Assembly: GCF_036884655.1 (NCBI RefSeq)
Contig: NC_088339.1
Location: forward strand, 30,589,001-30,653,000
Direction of reading: 5' to 3'
DNA length: 64,000 nt
Origin: Musa acuminata AAA Group
Lineage: Eukaryota > Streptophyta > Magnoliopsida > Zingiberales > Musaceae
The notes under the pieces were generated by a model. The model was not told the DNA's origin. It searched no databases and worked only from the letters and a program-made list of their open reading frames with translations. Numbering within the stretch: position 1 is the stretch's first letter; each line of letters starts with the position of its first letter. Positions 13,521-25,243 of the stretch are shown here, piece after piece. A program made the translations under genes and the position numbers.

Positions 13521-14007
13521 TTACTGCGCGAACTCGATGTTGATGATGGAAGCCGTCGAGCTCGCAATCATCTGAAACGCTGCGTTTGACAGGACCAACG
13601 TCGTGCCGTTGGTGGACGGCATCGAGTTCAGCATGCTGCCCTGATCGACGACCTTGACCTGGACTGTGCTGCCGTTGACGCAGGCCTTCGGAGTGGGCGA
13701 GCTGAGGCATCGGACAGTGTACGCCCTCCCGCAAGCTGCGCCGTTGTCCCATACCCCCTCGCCCGCCGCCGCGAAGAGGTTGTTTGGAGGAAACCGGCTC
13801 GTGTCTCCGCCAAAGCAGACCGTGGCTGGGAGGAGCGGACGGCGGTGTCAGATGGAGAAGATTAACACGCTGCGGTCATGAACGAGGACACTCACGAGTG
13901 TAAGGCGGGCCGTAGTAGGCGGCAGTGCCCACATCCGCGACGCAGAGGCGGAGGAAGAGGGAGAAGAAGAGAGCGCAACGTGGGAGGATTTTCCAGGGCG
14001 TGGACAT
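13521..14007 (-). CDS. EG45-like / plant natriuretic peptide-like secreted protein, two exons
   Basis: Small extracellular protein of the expansin-related EG45/PNP family (a single double-psi beta-barrel without the expansin C-terminal domain). Exon 1 is 13896-14007 and exon 2 is 13521-13825, joined by a 70-base GT-AG intron, giving 138 residues. Residues 1 to about 24 form a hydrophobic signal peptide, followed by DVGTAAYYGPPYTPTVCFGG, the family's mature start. Then come NNLFAAAGEGVWDNGAACGR, the conserved core, VRCLSSPTPKACVNGSTVQV and a C-terminus ending IINIEFAQ. Four cysteines are visible in the mature part. PNP-type members are studied for effects on water and ion balance and stress; the function of this copy is inferred from similarity. 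Upstream sequence out to about 14120 is GC-rich and probably 5' UTR or promoter. Confidence 0.9.
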
Positions 14008-14124
14008 GGTCGAGGGCTTTGGAAAGAAGAGCCTGGAGGAGCAGTCAATGGCCTGAAGAGGGAGAGCTTGCTGTCATCATCAGCTGAGCTATCAGATATC
14101 AGAAAAAATGTCCTCATGACTAGA

Positions 14125-16668
14125 GATCCAATCTGATTCGCCAGTTTTACACATCTATCGTCATCATTCTCTGCTAATCTTGATGGTTTATGCTTGGAAA
14201 CGAATGCAAAGGGTTTCTTAATGGTTTGGTTGAGAAGTCAAGAAGAGACAGCGAGGGAAAGGGATCAGGGTTTGACTGGTAGCAGATCTGAAGCTACAAG
14301 CAGGTCCATGTGAAGTTTACGCACCAACAAATGGTCGCTCTGAAGTGCACATCAGTCTATCAAAACAAAGAAAGATGATAGGTGGACAGCGTCCTTCTAG
14401 CTATGTTACTGAATCCTACTGAAACCTGACGTGAAATGTTTCAGTGATGCTTGTGCTTGTGAGCTTCTGAAACTGATGATATATGATTGAAATGTTAGAT
14501 TTTGCTGCATCTTAGTTCATTTAGTACAAGGATTTTTATTTTGGCTTCAGTCACTGGAGAGATCATAGGGTGATTGATGTCCTGAACCAAGCAATAACAT
14601 AGGAAATCAACTGTTTGGAAGATTTCTAAGGTAATACTGCATTCAAAGATGACCTTTTTCTGCATGACCAATGTATATATCATGTGAAGAACCAAGTAAA
14701 ATGATCTCCAGGACATGCCCACTGCTTCTAAAGGATGTGTTTCTCCTTAACTTGGGTTGCAGAGTTCTGACTACATTCATACCAGCAGGAGATGGACACA
14801 AGGTTAAGAAAAAACAAATGTGCAGAAGCAGCAACATAAACATAGAAATAGAAGACAACACCAAATGAAAAGATCAAGGAGCTTTACCTCTCAGGCTTGG
14901 AACCAGGATCATAGGCTCTGGGAATAAACTCCAGGTTTCCTCTGAGGGATTGAACAAAGGATGAAGAAGTAAACTGCTGTTCCCAGGAAACTTCCTACTG
15001 ACAACTTTGGCAGTACCCCAGGACTGTGATGATGTCACATCAAAATGGTTTAAACATGGTCTGGTCCTGCAGAGCAACTGCAGCCATAGATGTCCAATGG
15101 ACACTCATTTGTCTGCCATATTATTTATTCTAAGCAATGCTTCAGAACCTACAGAAATCAATGGCTATCAACACTGTGGGTGATGTATCTTTTTAGGCTT
15201 GTTCTGAGAAGGGTGTGAATCATCAATCTATTTAAATCCCTCATCTGTATTCCCTCCTCAGGGGAAGTAATGAGGAGAGATGACAAAAGGATGCCAATTA
15301 GTCTTACAAAGCTCACATAGTTTCCAATCTTACATTGTAATGAGTATTATCAGAAGCATTTTGGACATGGCAACAACATTGTTGTCCTAAAAAAAAACAG
15401 TCTTTGTTTACCATTAATTGATATTTGTCTATCTATCTATACAAATAAAAACTTGATGAAGAAGAAATTGGTATGGAGATCAACATGTAATAAATTTTGA
15501 TACTAATCCAACTCCTAGAAAAAGAAAAAAAGAATGATCAACATTTAATTAGTATATTATTTTTATAATAATATAAGATTGGCTGGGTTAGAAATATTAA
15601 TATGCGAAAGACTAAGAGAGATAAACCAACTCCTAGAAAAAGAAAAAATAATGGTCAACATTTAGTTAGTATTTTTTAATAATAATATGAGATTGTGGAT
15701 TAATGTGTGTGACACTAAAAGAGATAAACTAAAAGAGAATAGTTTTGAGAATAAAAAGAATCAAATTATATATTAGATTTTATTTATAATCGAATAAAAT
15801 TAAGCTTTGTTTTTGTTGTATATTAGGCTTTATATATGCTGTTATATAATTTTTTCAGGATAACTTCTCGCTCGCTTAAATATTAAAATTGAGTTGAGGC
15901 AGTGGAAAGCTAGAAAATTTTGGACATATCTTTATTAGTAGATATGTTTTTATTATATAAGTACACTTTGTATCTAATAAAATATTGACAGAAAATCTAA
16001 ACTTATGGGTTTTGTAAAAGTCTAAAGGACCTCTCATGAATGTCAAGTTTAATTTGTGTAATGATATGAACTTATGGTAAATGTTGGTTTTATGATTGCA
16101 TAGATTCGCACACTTGTGGATTTATGTTACGATTATTATTTTTAAATTAAAGGAATATATTGCAATAGACTTGGAGGTATTTAGAAAATTTTGCTCGGCA
16201 ACTATACAAAAATACATTTAAGTTCATTTGAATGATGATTTACTTAATCAGGAGATGCAACTTAACTTCTATTTTATACATTTATAATTTTTAAATATAT
16301 TTATTATTTTTAATTTATTAAATTTTCTTCACATTATTTGTACATCATTAATATATAGCATTTCTAATGAGTAGAAAACAAGATTCAGAGTGAAATTATG
16401 GTAAAGCAGATAACACTAGGATATAATCATTAATCAATGACCACCAAATTCGTTGTATAAGAACAACAAAAAAAACACACACATTTACAAACAAATAAAA
16501 GATAATTGTAATTTTGTTTTATATTATTAGAGAATATAAATGCAAGCAAGAGTTCAAAAAGGCCATTTCCAAAAATACGTAGGGATTGCACATAACATCT
16601 CCCGGTAGTGCAGACTCTTCTTGATTCTTGAAGGAGGGAGCTCTCCTTGTACCGCCATCTTCTTGGTT

Positions 16669-16670
<2 letters not shown>
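14125..16670. other. AT-rich intergenic DNA without recognisable genes
   Basis: No exon-like segment stands out. Short reading frames at 14495-15104 lack family resemblance. The part from 15400 to 16520 is strongly AT-rich and contains one local duplication, listed separately. Confidence 0.5.
15508..15735. repeat. Local tandem duplication, offset 118 bases
   Basis: The segment starting CCAACTCCTAGAAAAAGAAA at 15508 recurs at 15626 with a few differences and continues in both copies through CAACATTTA(A/G)TTAGTAT and an AT-rich tract. The copies have drifted, so the duplication is not recent. Confidence 0.7.

Positions 16671-16714
<44 letters not shown>
16671..16714. repeat. (GA)n microsatellite
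   Basis: About 22 uninterrupted GA units ending two bases before the start codon of the small gene at 16717. If transcribed it forms a purine-rich leader right next to the start codon. Confidence 0.95.
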
Positions 16715-16716
<2 letters not shown>

Positions 16717-17106
16717 ATGGCGGCAAACATGACGGAGGACGAGGCGTGGTTGAATTTCATGGAACAGACGATCAGGGCGGACGTGGAGTTTCTGGAGGAG
16801 GTCAGGGCGGAGGTGAGGGAGCTGAGGCGGGCGTACGCGAGGCGGTGGCCGCGCATGAGCAGAGAGCTCACCATCGACACCGTGACCCGGTACTACGTCC
16901 GCGCGATCTCGGTATTGGAGAACGACCTGATCCAGGACAGAAGGTTGGTCGCGGAATTCCTGCAGCAGCAGCAGCAGCAGCGGCAGGTGGTGGAGGGAGC
17001 GCGCCGGCATCTGATGACGCCCATCTTTGGATTTCTTGCGTCCCCACTCGGCAGGTCCCTCCTCTTCTACGTCCTCAGAACGTGTATTAGTTTCTATTTC
17101 TCTTGA
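16717..17106 (+). CDS. Unrecognised small intronless gene, 129 residues, helical and charged
   Basis: I do not recognise this family. The frame starts at an ATG followed by G (good initiation context) and runs 129 residues to a TGA. Codons for most of its length end in G or C, like the confirmed genes here and unlike the AT-rich flanks, which argues that it is or was coding. Residues 5-75 are rich in Glu, Arg and Leu and look alpha-helical or coiled-coil (for example DVEFLEEVRAEVRELRRAYA). A short Gln run follows near residues 83-88, and the C-terminus is hydrophobic (PIFGFLASPLGRSLLFYVLR), a possible tail anchor or membrane segment. The frame is open further upstream through the GA repeat, but that extension has a repeat-derived sequence. 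The last ten codons lose the GC bias, so the true C-terminus might differ. Confidence 0.5.
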   Translation: MAANMTEDEAWLNFMEQTIRADVEFLEEVRAEVRELRRAYARRWPRMSRELTIDTVTRYYVRAISVLENDLIQDRRLVAEFLQQQQQQRQVVEGARRHLMTPIFGFLASPLGRSLLFYVLRTCISFYFS

Positions 17107-17275
17107 GCATACACCTTCCGAAGTTGCGGTTTCCCTGTTGAGTTCTGTGGACTCGTTTTGATGGAAGAGATTAAGAAGAACTCGAGATTGGGGTTTACTG
17201 ATTGCTCGTCTTGGTTGCCTTCTTGTTAATGGGAAAAGCAGTAAGCTCATGTCCAAGATATAGAAGCTTGTGTTC

Positions 17276-17306
17276 CTTCTTCTTCTTCTTCTTCTTCTTC
17301 TTCTTC
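17276..17306. repeat. (CTT)n microsatellite
   Basis: About ten CTT units, 170 bases downstream of the small gene's stop codon. Confidence 0.9.
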
Positions 17307-17309
17307 AAA

Positions 17310-20193
17310 TCTATTATCTTTTATTGATTTTATCTTGCAAGAAGCACAATGGATATCACAAAGGATCATGAATTTTTCTCATCCGGTTTCTTCTTTCCTT
17401 TCCCGAGTCTTTCTCGATGGATCCTACACATACATGCAGTCAAATTTGGTGCTGTCCAAAATGTTGAATCTCATTCGACTTAACGTATATCTCTTTTTTT
17501 TCAAGCGAGATAAATCAAAGTTGGGCACGAAATAGTTAAGAAGCCTAATAAAGATGGCTCGACCCGAGGTGGTAATTTGTTCGGAGGTGGCTTGACGGAA
17601 GCTGATCTCATCAGAGCTTCGGATGCCATGCAGAACTAATACCGGGATACGATGAGTTAACAAATCATGCACGAGCCACATTTCTTATGCATGTCGTAAG
17701 CGAAGAAGGCGATTTTTTATTCTTGACGTTGAAATGATTGGATAGTTTTTATTGGTCAATGTTAGTGCTAAAATATTTTAGAGAAATTTTCAAACCCTAA
17801 TTCTTTATTAGTAGGTATGATACATCGTATCAACATTTCAAATATATAAATATGTCAAATAAAATATAATTGAATTTGATGCATCAAATATGTTAGATAA
17901 AATTTTAAATCATCTGACTCTACGGTGTCAAACTAAAAGGGAGCTTAGAAGCACATGTACCTTATCTCGACAAAGTATTTGATGGAGGAACTAAGATGAT
18001 TTAACTTATGGAGGCGAAGTTGGTGTCAAAAGGTTTGAACATAGAATAAAAAGATACAAAAGCAAATACTCTTGAAGAATATGTTATAATGCTATCATTC
18101 GAGTTGTTGCGAAGGAAGCAATACACAAATAGAGATTATGTTGAGAGTTAGAGACACATGATCCAAACAATGGCATACTAATTTCAGTGAAACCAGTGGA
18201 CTTCGGGAGCTACTAAGCATTAGACTATCCTAGAGCTGTGTTTCGTCCGAGTGTGACCCGAGACCAGGTGGACGAAGGTCGATTGCCAAAGAAGCAAACA
18301 TAAACAGAGATGACAAAGGCCCTACGATGTGTTGACATAGGTCACCATAGAGGTGACATGGTGTAAGGATCATGATAGAATAATTCAATATAATACGTCA
18401 TATATAGAAGAGGTCCCATGAAAGACTTGATTATATGGATGTACGATCATAAGTTATTGAAATCTCCACTTCTGTGAATAATACGATAATAAAAATAATT
18501 ATGGATTTAAAGAGTGAATGTTATGATACCACAAAGGTAGGTTTTCTATGTATCGAATTTTACATCAAATGAAAGTCTTGATCATTAGCATATGAGTACT
18601 ACTTATCACGATAAGAAAATTTTGAGTGCAAATACTAGTAAGTCTCATGAGATAAGCTTGATCATATAGAGGTATGATTTAAATGACTGGAGTGTTGGAT
18701 CATTAAAGTCTTGGAAGGATATAGCTAAGGATATATGATATAAATGATCGTAGAAGTTTGACATATGGAATAAGAAAATTAATAAGGTTAATGTTTGTTA
18801 ATTATATATCAGTTGGTTAATATCTCATATTCAAAATATGTTATGATGGCAAATTTTATTATTGCTTTTTCTCAACTTCTTTTTTCTTGAATTTCAAAAC
18901 ATATCTACAAGAGAGAAAAAGATTGTCAAACCACGATGGAGGAGATTAAGAGTGAGGAAAGCCGTGGGCAGTGCCTTTTCTCTCTCTCTCTCTCTATGTT
19001 TCAGTTTGAGGAGGGAATATTTGAAGGCAAGTCTCCGTCAACATTGGTACGTCGTCAATCTTAATCTCTAAACTATATTCCATGGTGATTTCTCATCAGC
19101 ACGTGTGCTTATATAAGTTGACATCTGATTGGAATCCTAAATGAAAGTTTAAGAGACAGTGATGTAAGGAAATGCATTAAAAAATATTTATCTCCAACTT
19201 CAAATACTTTTAGCAATATAATATGTTTCATAATAAAGCTAAGGATGCCATAGTACATAACGAGCATCGTTGATCACGATCGAGAGTCGATCCTCGTGAC
19301 AAAAATTTTGTTGAAAAGATGGATGGAGAATTTAACGATTAAGATATTATAGAAAGATTATGTCGAGAAACACTTTTGGTTGTCCCAATCGATAGGGTGG
19401 GTTTAATCGGGTTCAACATGAAGAAACTTGAATATGTCAATGTTATCTATGTAAGCCCAATTTGATTTAGTCTCGTATGATAAAAAAATATATAATATGA
19501 TCGACAAAAAAGCTCAAATATTTGCTCGGGATTAAGGTGGATTCGAGTACATACTCTATGATTGACCTGCACGAAGATTAAGATAGGGATCTTTAAATCA
19601 AATAGGAAAAACAAATCAAACCCACTATGAACCTAAACAGAATCAGTTCCTAATTAATTTGGTCTGAATCATTTCATCAATAATTCAGTTTTGAAGACTA
19701 TAAATGGTTAGAGGATACTCTTTTTCGATTATGTTAATTGATTGGGACCGAATTGAACTAATTTTAATTTAAAAAATACTAACTCAATCCAAAGGTCTTA
19801 GAAACCCTAAAATCCTTCCTAAACTCGATGAGTTCATCGCCCTTCTTTCGTCTCCGTGACTTTTCCTCCTCGTTTCCTTCTTGGCTTTATTCACTCATTT
19901 CAGGTATAAATCTTTTTTTTTTGTCATCTTTATTTATTACCAATCTTTTTGTTGATTTGAATGCATTACTGTATATTCTCATCATAGAAAAAAAGAAGAC
20001 ATATATGAAGTTATTATTCCTGTAAGGCATCTTTCAATAAAAAAAAATCACTTATGCATACATCCAATTGTTTAGAATGTTTAGAATAATATTTATAATA
20101 TAAATTTTTTTAGAATGTAAGTCCAATTAGATCAAAATTCTAGTTTGATTCAATTAAACTAAATCGATTCACTAACCTGGATTGGTTCATTTG

Positions 20194-20196
<3 letters not shown>
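17310..20196. other. Gene-poor AT-rich DNA
   Basis: No recognisable coding exon or intact mobile element. Scattered short direct similarities suggest old repeat-derived sequence, but I cannot identify a reverse transcriptase, integrase or transposase motif in any frame. Confidence 0.45.

Positions 20197-20237
<41 letters not shown>
20197..20237. repeat. (TA)n microsatellite
   Basis: Twenty uninterrupted TA units at the left margin of the complex repeat region. Confidence 0.95.
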
Positions 20238-20372
20238 TTAGAATTAAAAATTAATTAACTAGTTAACTAAACTGGTTTAAGTGAGTTTAAATAATTCAAA
20301 TAAGTCTAAAATGTTTCTGATTAGAGTACTTGCTTTAATCGAGCTTAACTTCGATTCGACCCTTAATGGTTG

Positions 20373-20438
20373 AACCTCTTTGAATACTCCTATTGGGAAG
20401 GATCCAACCTCTTTGAACACTCCTATTGGGAGAGGTTT
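20373..20438. repeat. 33-base tandem duplication
   Basis: AACCTCTTTGAATACTCCTA at 20373 recurs as AACCTCTTTGAACACTCCTA at 20406, each followed by TTGGGA. Two copies only. Confidence 0.85.
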
Positions 20439-20524
20439 TTGACGTAATCACTCTAATACTTAAGTAAATAACGGATAAACATAAATAATTTTAATAAATA
20501 AATAATTATTGATTTTGATTATTT

Positions 20525-20620
20525 TGTCTCAGGTAGATTTTTATAACGAATTAGTTGAGAAGAATATTTCTTTCGCATTTGGTCATTGGCCTTCTCATGT
20601 TAATTAGGTTGCCACACGTC
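20525..20620. repeat. Direct repeat, left copy, flanking the minisatellite blocks
   Basis: This segment (landmarks: CAGGTAGATTTTTATAACGA, GAATATTTCTTTCGCATTTG, TTCTCATGTTAATTAGG, CGTCAAA) matches 22355-22450 in order and spacing at a level I judge near two-thirds identity. The two copies lie in the same orientation about 1.83 kb apart. Confidence 0.6.
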
Positions 20621-20789
20621 AAACCCTCATTGGTACGAATATTTTTTATATCATTTGTCTTTATCCAAAAGGGTGCTTTAGGAGCTCTAATCATCATTGG
20701 GTTAGGCGACCTTTGAGATAGGTGTGTTAAGGTAGTAATCGCCCTAATTATTTTGACCGACCTACCTATGTCGAGCATCCAGACGCCCT

Positions 20790-21335
20790 ATCCACATCAG
20801 GTCGAATCAACCTACACGTCAGGCACTTAGTGGTCAGCCTGGTTGCTTTAGGTGCTTGGTCAACCTAGTTGTGTTGGGGATTGGGTTGACCAGGGCATGT
20901 CAAGCACTTGGCCGACTTGATCACTTTGGGGGATTTGGCTGACCTAATTGCATTGGGTGCTGGCCTCCCTACTCACTTTGGGTGTTTGCGTTACCTAACC
21001 ACCTCCAGCATTGGTCGACCTAGCCATCTTAGGCGTTGGTCAACTTGGTCGCATCAAGAAATGATCAACTTGGTTGCATTGGGAGTTGGTCAACCTAGCC
21101 ACCTCAAGCATAGGTCAATCTCGCAACCTTGGGCATTGGCTAACTCGGCCACCTCATATGTTGGTTGACCTTGACATCTCAAGCGTCAGTTAACTTGGCC
21201 GGCATTGTTCAACCTAACCACTTTGAGCATTATGACTTCGCCACCTTGGCCGATGGCCAACTTGCCCACATATGGTGTTGGTCGAGCTATCCATATCAAG
21301 TGCTTGGATGACTTGCCCACATCAAGCAAGTGGGC
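20790..21335. repeat. Degenerate minisatellite with a 24-26 base unit
   Basis: About twenty head-to-tail units resembling TTGGTCAACCTAGCCACCTC plus four or five bases, for example at about 21012, 21037, 21063, 21087, 21112 and 21137. Unit length varies between 24 and 26 and identity between units is moderate. An 86-residue open frame at 20908-21168 is simply a translation of the repeat and is not called as a gene. Confidence 0.8.
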
Positions 21336-21404
21336 TCGATGTTAGAGAGCATGTGAACATGTTGGCGTCAAATTATTTTTTATTTGAGGATGTATTGGAC
21401 ACCT

Positions 21405-21650
21405 TAAATGCTCTCGTCCACAAAGAATTCACGCATTAGACATTTATGTTTGCGAAAGGCGTGTCACTTATCATGATATTTTTTGTTTGTGAATGATGAA
21501 TTGACTGTTAATGATGCTTATGTCCATGAATCCGTCAACCATTGGAATAATTTTTATCCATAGGTACGTGTCAAATACTTCATATACTTTTGTCAATGAA
21601 AGCACATCACACATTGGAGACTCTTATATTCACGAAGGACAAGTCGGATA
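21405..21650. repeat. Second degenerate tandem repeat, about 35-base unit
   Basis: Recurring (T/C)(G/A)T(C/T)CA(C/T)GAA-like cores followed by a GTCA-containing arm appear at about 21411, 21449, 21487, 21510, 21550, 21589 and 21630. The sequence is unrelated to the preceding 25-base unit. Strong divergence makes the boundaries approximate. Confidence 0.5.
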
Positions 21651-21764
21651 ATGAGATGCTTTGAGCTATTTCAACCATGTTATCCTCAAATGAAATATTT
21701 CGGATCATTTTAGTTGTATTGTGATTGAAAGGAATGATTTGAATTGTATCAGATGAACTAACAC

Positions 21765-21960
21765 TCTAGAGAGCATTTAAGGTTATATCAACTATAATGT
21801 CATTGTAGAGAGTGCTTTGGTCCATAGCAATTGTCGATTGAATTATTTTCTCATAGAGCACTTTGAGTCATGTTAGTCGCATTATAATTGTAGAAATCAC
21901 CTCGACCATGTTGTTATCATAGGGTGCACTTCGAATCATGATTGATAATACTTTAAGCTA
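21765..21960. repeat. Third degenerate repeat block (TAGAGAGTGCTTTGG-like cores)
   Basis: Cores of the type (C/T)ATAGAG(C/T)(A/G)CTTTG occur at about 21767, 21806, 21852, 21892 and 21919, with intervening GTT/ATTATAATTG-like sequence. Spacing is irregular (27-46 bases), so this is an old or imperfect array. Confidence 0.4.
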
Positions 21961-22354
21961 CGTTGACTACGTTATAGATTAGGGGTGAAGGACTTATTTC
22001 TAAAATATCAGTTGTTAGTCGTATTGTGGATCGAAGGCAAAGCACCCTGGCTAGAGTGCCCATTGAGCGAGTTAGTTGAATGATATTTTTATGATATGGG
22101 TAGCGCCAAAATGATAGTATAGATGTTTGTGATATCTGGATCAGTCAAATTCGATTTGAATCGACGTGCGTAAGAAGTTTGATACAGCCAAAAGGAAGCT
22201 TGAATGCTTATTCAGGGATTGAGATAGATTTGGTGGTCGACGTATATGAAAATCAAGATAAGATGCGGTTTCTAACATGATTTCTTTGACCCTCAAATTA
22301 GTATATGATAAATGTAAAATAAATTTAATGAATAATCATTAAACATGATCATCG

Positions 22355-22450
22355 TGCCCTAGGTAACTTTTTTATAATGAGTTAACCATGGAAAATATTT
22401 CCATAGCATTTATCCATTATCGTTCTCATGTTCATTGGCCTATAATCCGT
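22355..22450. repeat. Direct repeat, right copy, flanking the minisatellite blocks
   Basis: Counterpart of 20525-20620: TAGGTAACTTTTTTATAATG, AAATATTTCCATAGCATTT, GTTCTCATGTTCATTGG and CGTCAAA appear in the same order. The pair could be remnants of long terminal repeats or of a larger duplicated unit. Confidence 0.6.
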
Positions 22451-22638
22451 CAAATATTTTGAATGTTAATATTGTCAACATTCAAAATTTATCAATTGAA
22501 AAATACAATTTAAGCTAATTATGCAAATCCATATAAAAAATGAAAAACCAATCCACTGTCATCCTACTTGGAGCAGGCTTGACTAATTTCTATTCAGGTG
22601 GACATACTGTTTGTTACATACCAAATCATAAATGGTTA

Positions 22639-22639
22639 A

Positions 22640-22725
<86 letters not shown>
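22639..22725. repeat. (ATA)n microsatellite
   Basis: About 29 uninterrupted ATA units. The Leu-rich reading frame on the opposite strand is an artefact of this repeat. Confidence 0.97.
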
Positions 22726-22726
<1 letters not shown>

Positions 22727-22729
22727 CCA

Positions 22730-25040
22730 CCTAGTGAACATATCTTTTTATTTGATACATATGTCTGTGGTTGCCTAACAAAATATGAATTCATACTTAG
22801 TTTATACCAATTGGTTGTCTCATATCTAAAGTTTTCCTGCAAAGACCAAGAGAAGGAACTGCTTCCCTTCTCTTTTCCATGTATCAGTGGAGCTGTGCCC
22901 TCTGAGCTACCAAGTTCAATTGGATGTATCTATCAAAAGCTGCAAACTCTTGCTGGTTTCCAAAGATAACCTCTCACACCCTTTACCTAACCATTTATTA
23001 TTTTGGAGGAGGTGGTTAGCTTGCCTCTTGATGAATGCAACAAATCTTGCATTAGATGATGCGTAGGGAATCTACATGTGATTTCGCATCATAGTTTGTA
23101 AAAATAAGATTAGTTTATAAGGATTGATGAGTATATTATTATCAATTTAAGCTTAAATATTTTGATTAGTGATTTAATCAAACAAAATTGATTTGTCAAT
23201 TAGTCTATAGGATAGAGACGTGATATTTGGTATAAGAATCAATCTAATATTTGGGTTGTTAGATGATTTGGAGTCAATCATTAAGCTACGTCTCATATAC
23301 ACCATGCTAGGATTTTATTTGAGCTATGTTTATCTTTGACAAGGATGTCAATTAGCTTATTTGAGGTTATGGTTTTTAGACTGAAACCATCAACTTAGTG
23401 TATATGTTCTTATATTGAAACGAATTAGATTACTAACATCTACCTCAACACCCTCATTTGTAATGTTATAACAGATTGTCATTTGTAATGTTATAACAAG
23501 GATGATTCCTAGGATGGATAGTGTTAGTCTATAGGTTCGTCATTAATTCGATTTTTGATATAATCTCACCTGATCTCAATTTTAAATTTTATCATACAAC
23601 CAACCAATGGGAGTAATAAGTATTAGGATTTTTCCGACTTAGTTGATACTCGATGTAATAAAAATCTAAAATCTTAGGATGAAATGTGAGAAGCGGAGAG
23701 GAGAGAAAAGAGCAAATGACCCTTATTTATAATATTGGATCATTAAAGATTAGTATTTTTCGAATCATTTCTAATTCAAAGTATGACTTATAATGACATG
23801 GTAGATTTGGTCAGCTTGTTGTATTATTATTTTGATAGATTGATGTTTGTGCGTCTAAGTCTCAATAGGGTAATGAATATTATCCATGTAAATAGATTGA
23901 GGTTATTGCACATGAAGTGACCTACCGAAAGGAACTACGGTGCGAAAGAAAAGCAATGAGGGCATATGCAATGGTAGCAATGGCCCCAAAATATCGGACT
24001 ATGGAGCCAAAACCTTTCACGAGAGCTCATGTGGAGCCATGTTTACCTTCTTTAGAGGAAGATAAGATGGAAGAAAGGACCGGAAATGGGGGATCAGATG
24101 TTGTCACCTGAGACATGGATGGAGAAAGAGAAGTCGACAAGCAGGAAGTTAAGGCCTCCTGAGAGGAGCATTCCCCTTGTTTTACTCCTCAAAAATGGGA
24201 GGAAAATATAAGAGATATTAAAAGATTAAACTTCAAACTCTTTAGATCTTGATTAGCAGATAAACATGCATCCAATAACTTAAGAAACAATCTTCTGAAG
24301 ATGAAAGGGATGAACAGGCTGATGCAGCACACTGCCATTTTAGTATGGTTTGAAGAAAATTAGATGTAGAAATCCTTCACCAAGAAAAGAGAATTAACTG
24401 CTCCAACAATTTGATCTTACAGTCTCTTTAAGATGAAGAACAAGAAAAGACAATGAAGTGAGGCACTGCACTTTTCTTCCCTTCTTCTTCTTCAGTCCAC
24501 CCACCACGAGTTGTACAGTGAGCACATGCCCAGCTCAGGATTCCCTGATACATTAGCATATGATGTCTCAGTGAACTGCACATGAAACCCCATATATCTT
24601 TTGGGACCTCAGCCGACCTTGCAATATGTAAACCGGAGAATTAAGCTTTTACCGGTGTCTGCTTGATGCCATGTGTTTAGTACGGTGTTCCACACGTCCA
24701 CCAACATTTCCTACTCATCTTGACAGTAGGTAGATCTTGGAATGTCAAGATGAACACAGCTTTGTTTTAGGTCTAACATAACACGACTTGGCTTTTGATA
24801 CCCCGTGCTAAAGTGCAGGAATCTTCAGTCCTTAGAGCATGAAGAAATTATCTGGAAAAGAAGAGCACCCAAAAACAAGCTCAAAGATGACTTCTTGGAG
24901 CAGTCATACATGATGAGCTCTGTTGCTGCTTCTTTTAACTGTGTCACTTGACAGCAATTAACATTACTATTCTATGATTGCAATGGACGAACATCTTGTG
25001 ATGCGATCATGGTTGGCTGTGTCCCGAGTCATGTGGGCGA
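22730..25040. other. AT-rich spacer without recognisable genes
   Basis: No family resemblance on either strand. A 64-residue frame at 23917-24111 has an ordinary composition and no neighbours that would support it. The last part should hold promoter sequence of the DUF642 gene. Confidence 0.45.
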
Positions 25041-25243
25041 ATTATTGATCACAGATCATTGTTCTCCATCTTTTCATTTTTCTTTTGTGTTTATTTGGGG
25101 GATAATGGCATTTGGGATATTGCGATCAAGTTGAAGTCTCTTGTGTTTGATGAACGACCATTTAAGCTGTGCTCCGGTGGCCTGTCGATTTGCTTCACCC
25201 CGTCAGCTCTCTTTCCTTCCTTCTCCTTCCTGAGATTCCCAAA

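Noticed and set aside
16519..17256. 245-codon minus-strand open frame
   Set aside because: It runs antisense to the GC3-rich small gene and through the GA repeat; its composition is a shadow of the plus-strand codons.
17310..25040. Possible intact LTR retrotransposon
   Set aside because: No reverse transcriptase, integrase, protease or GAG motif was found in any frame and the candidate flanking repeats are too diverged; described as repeats only.
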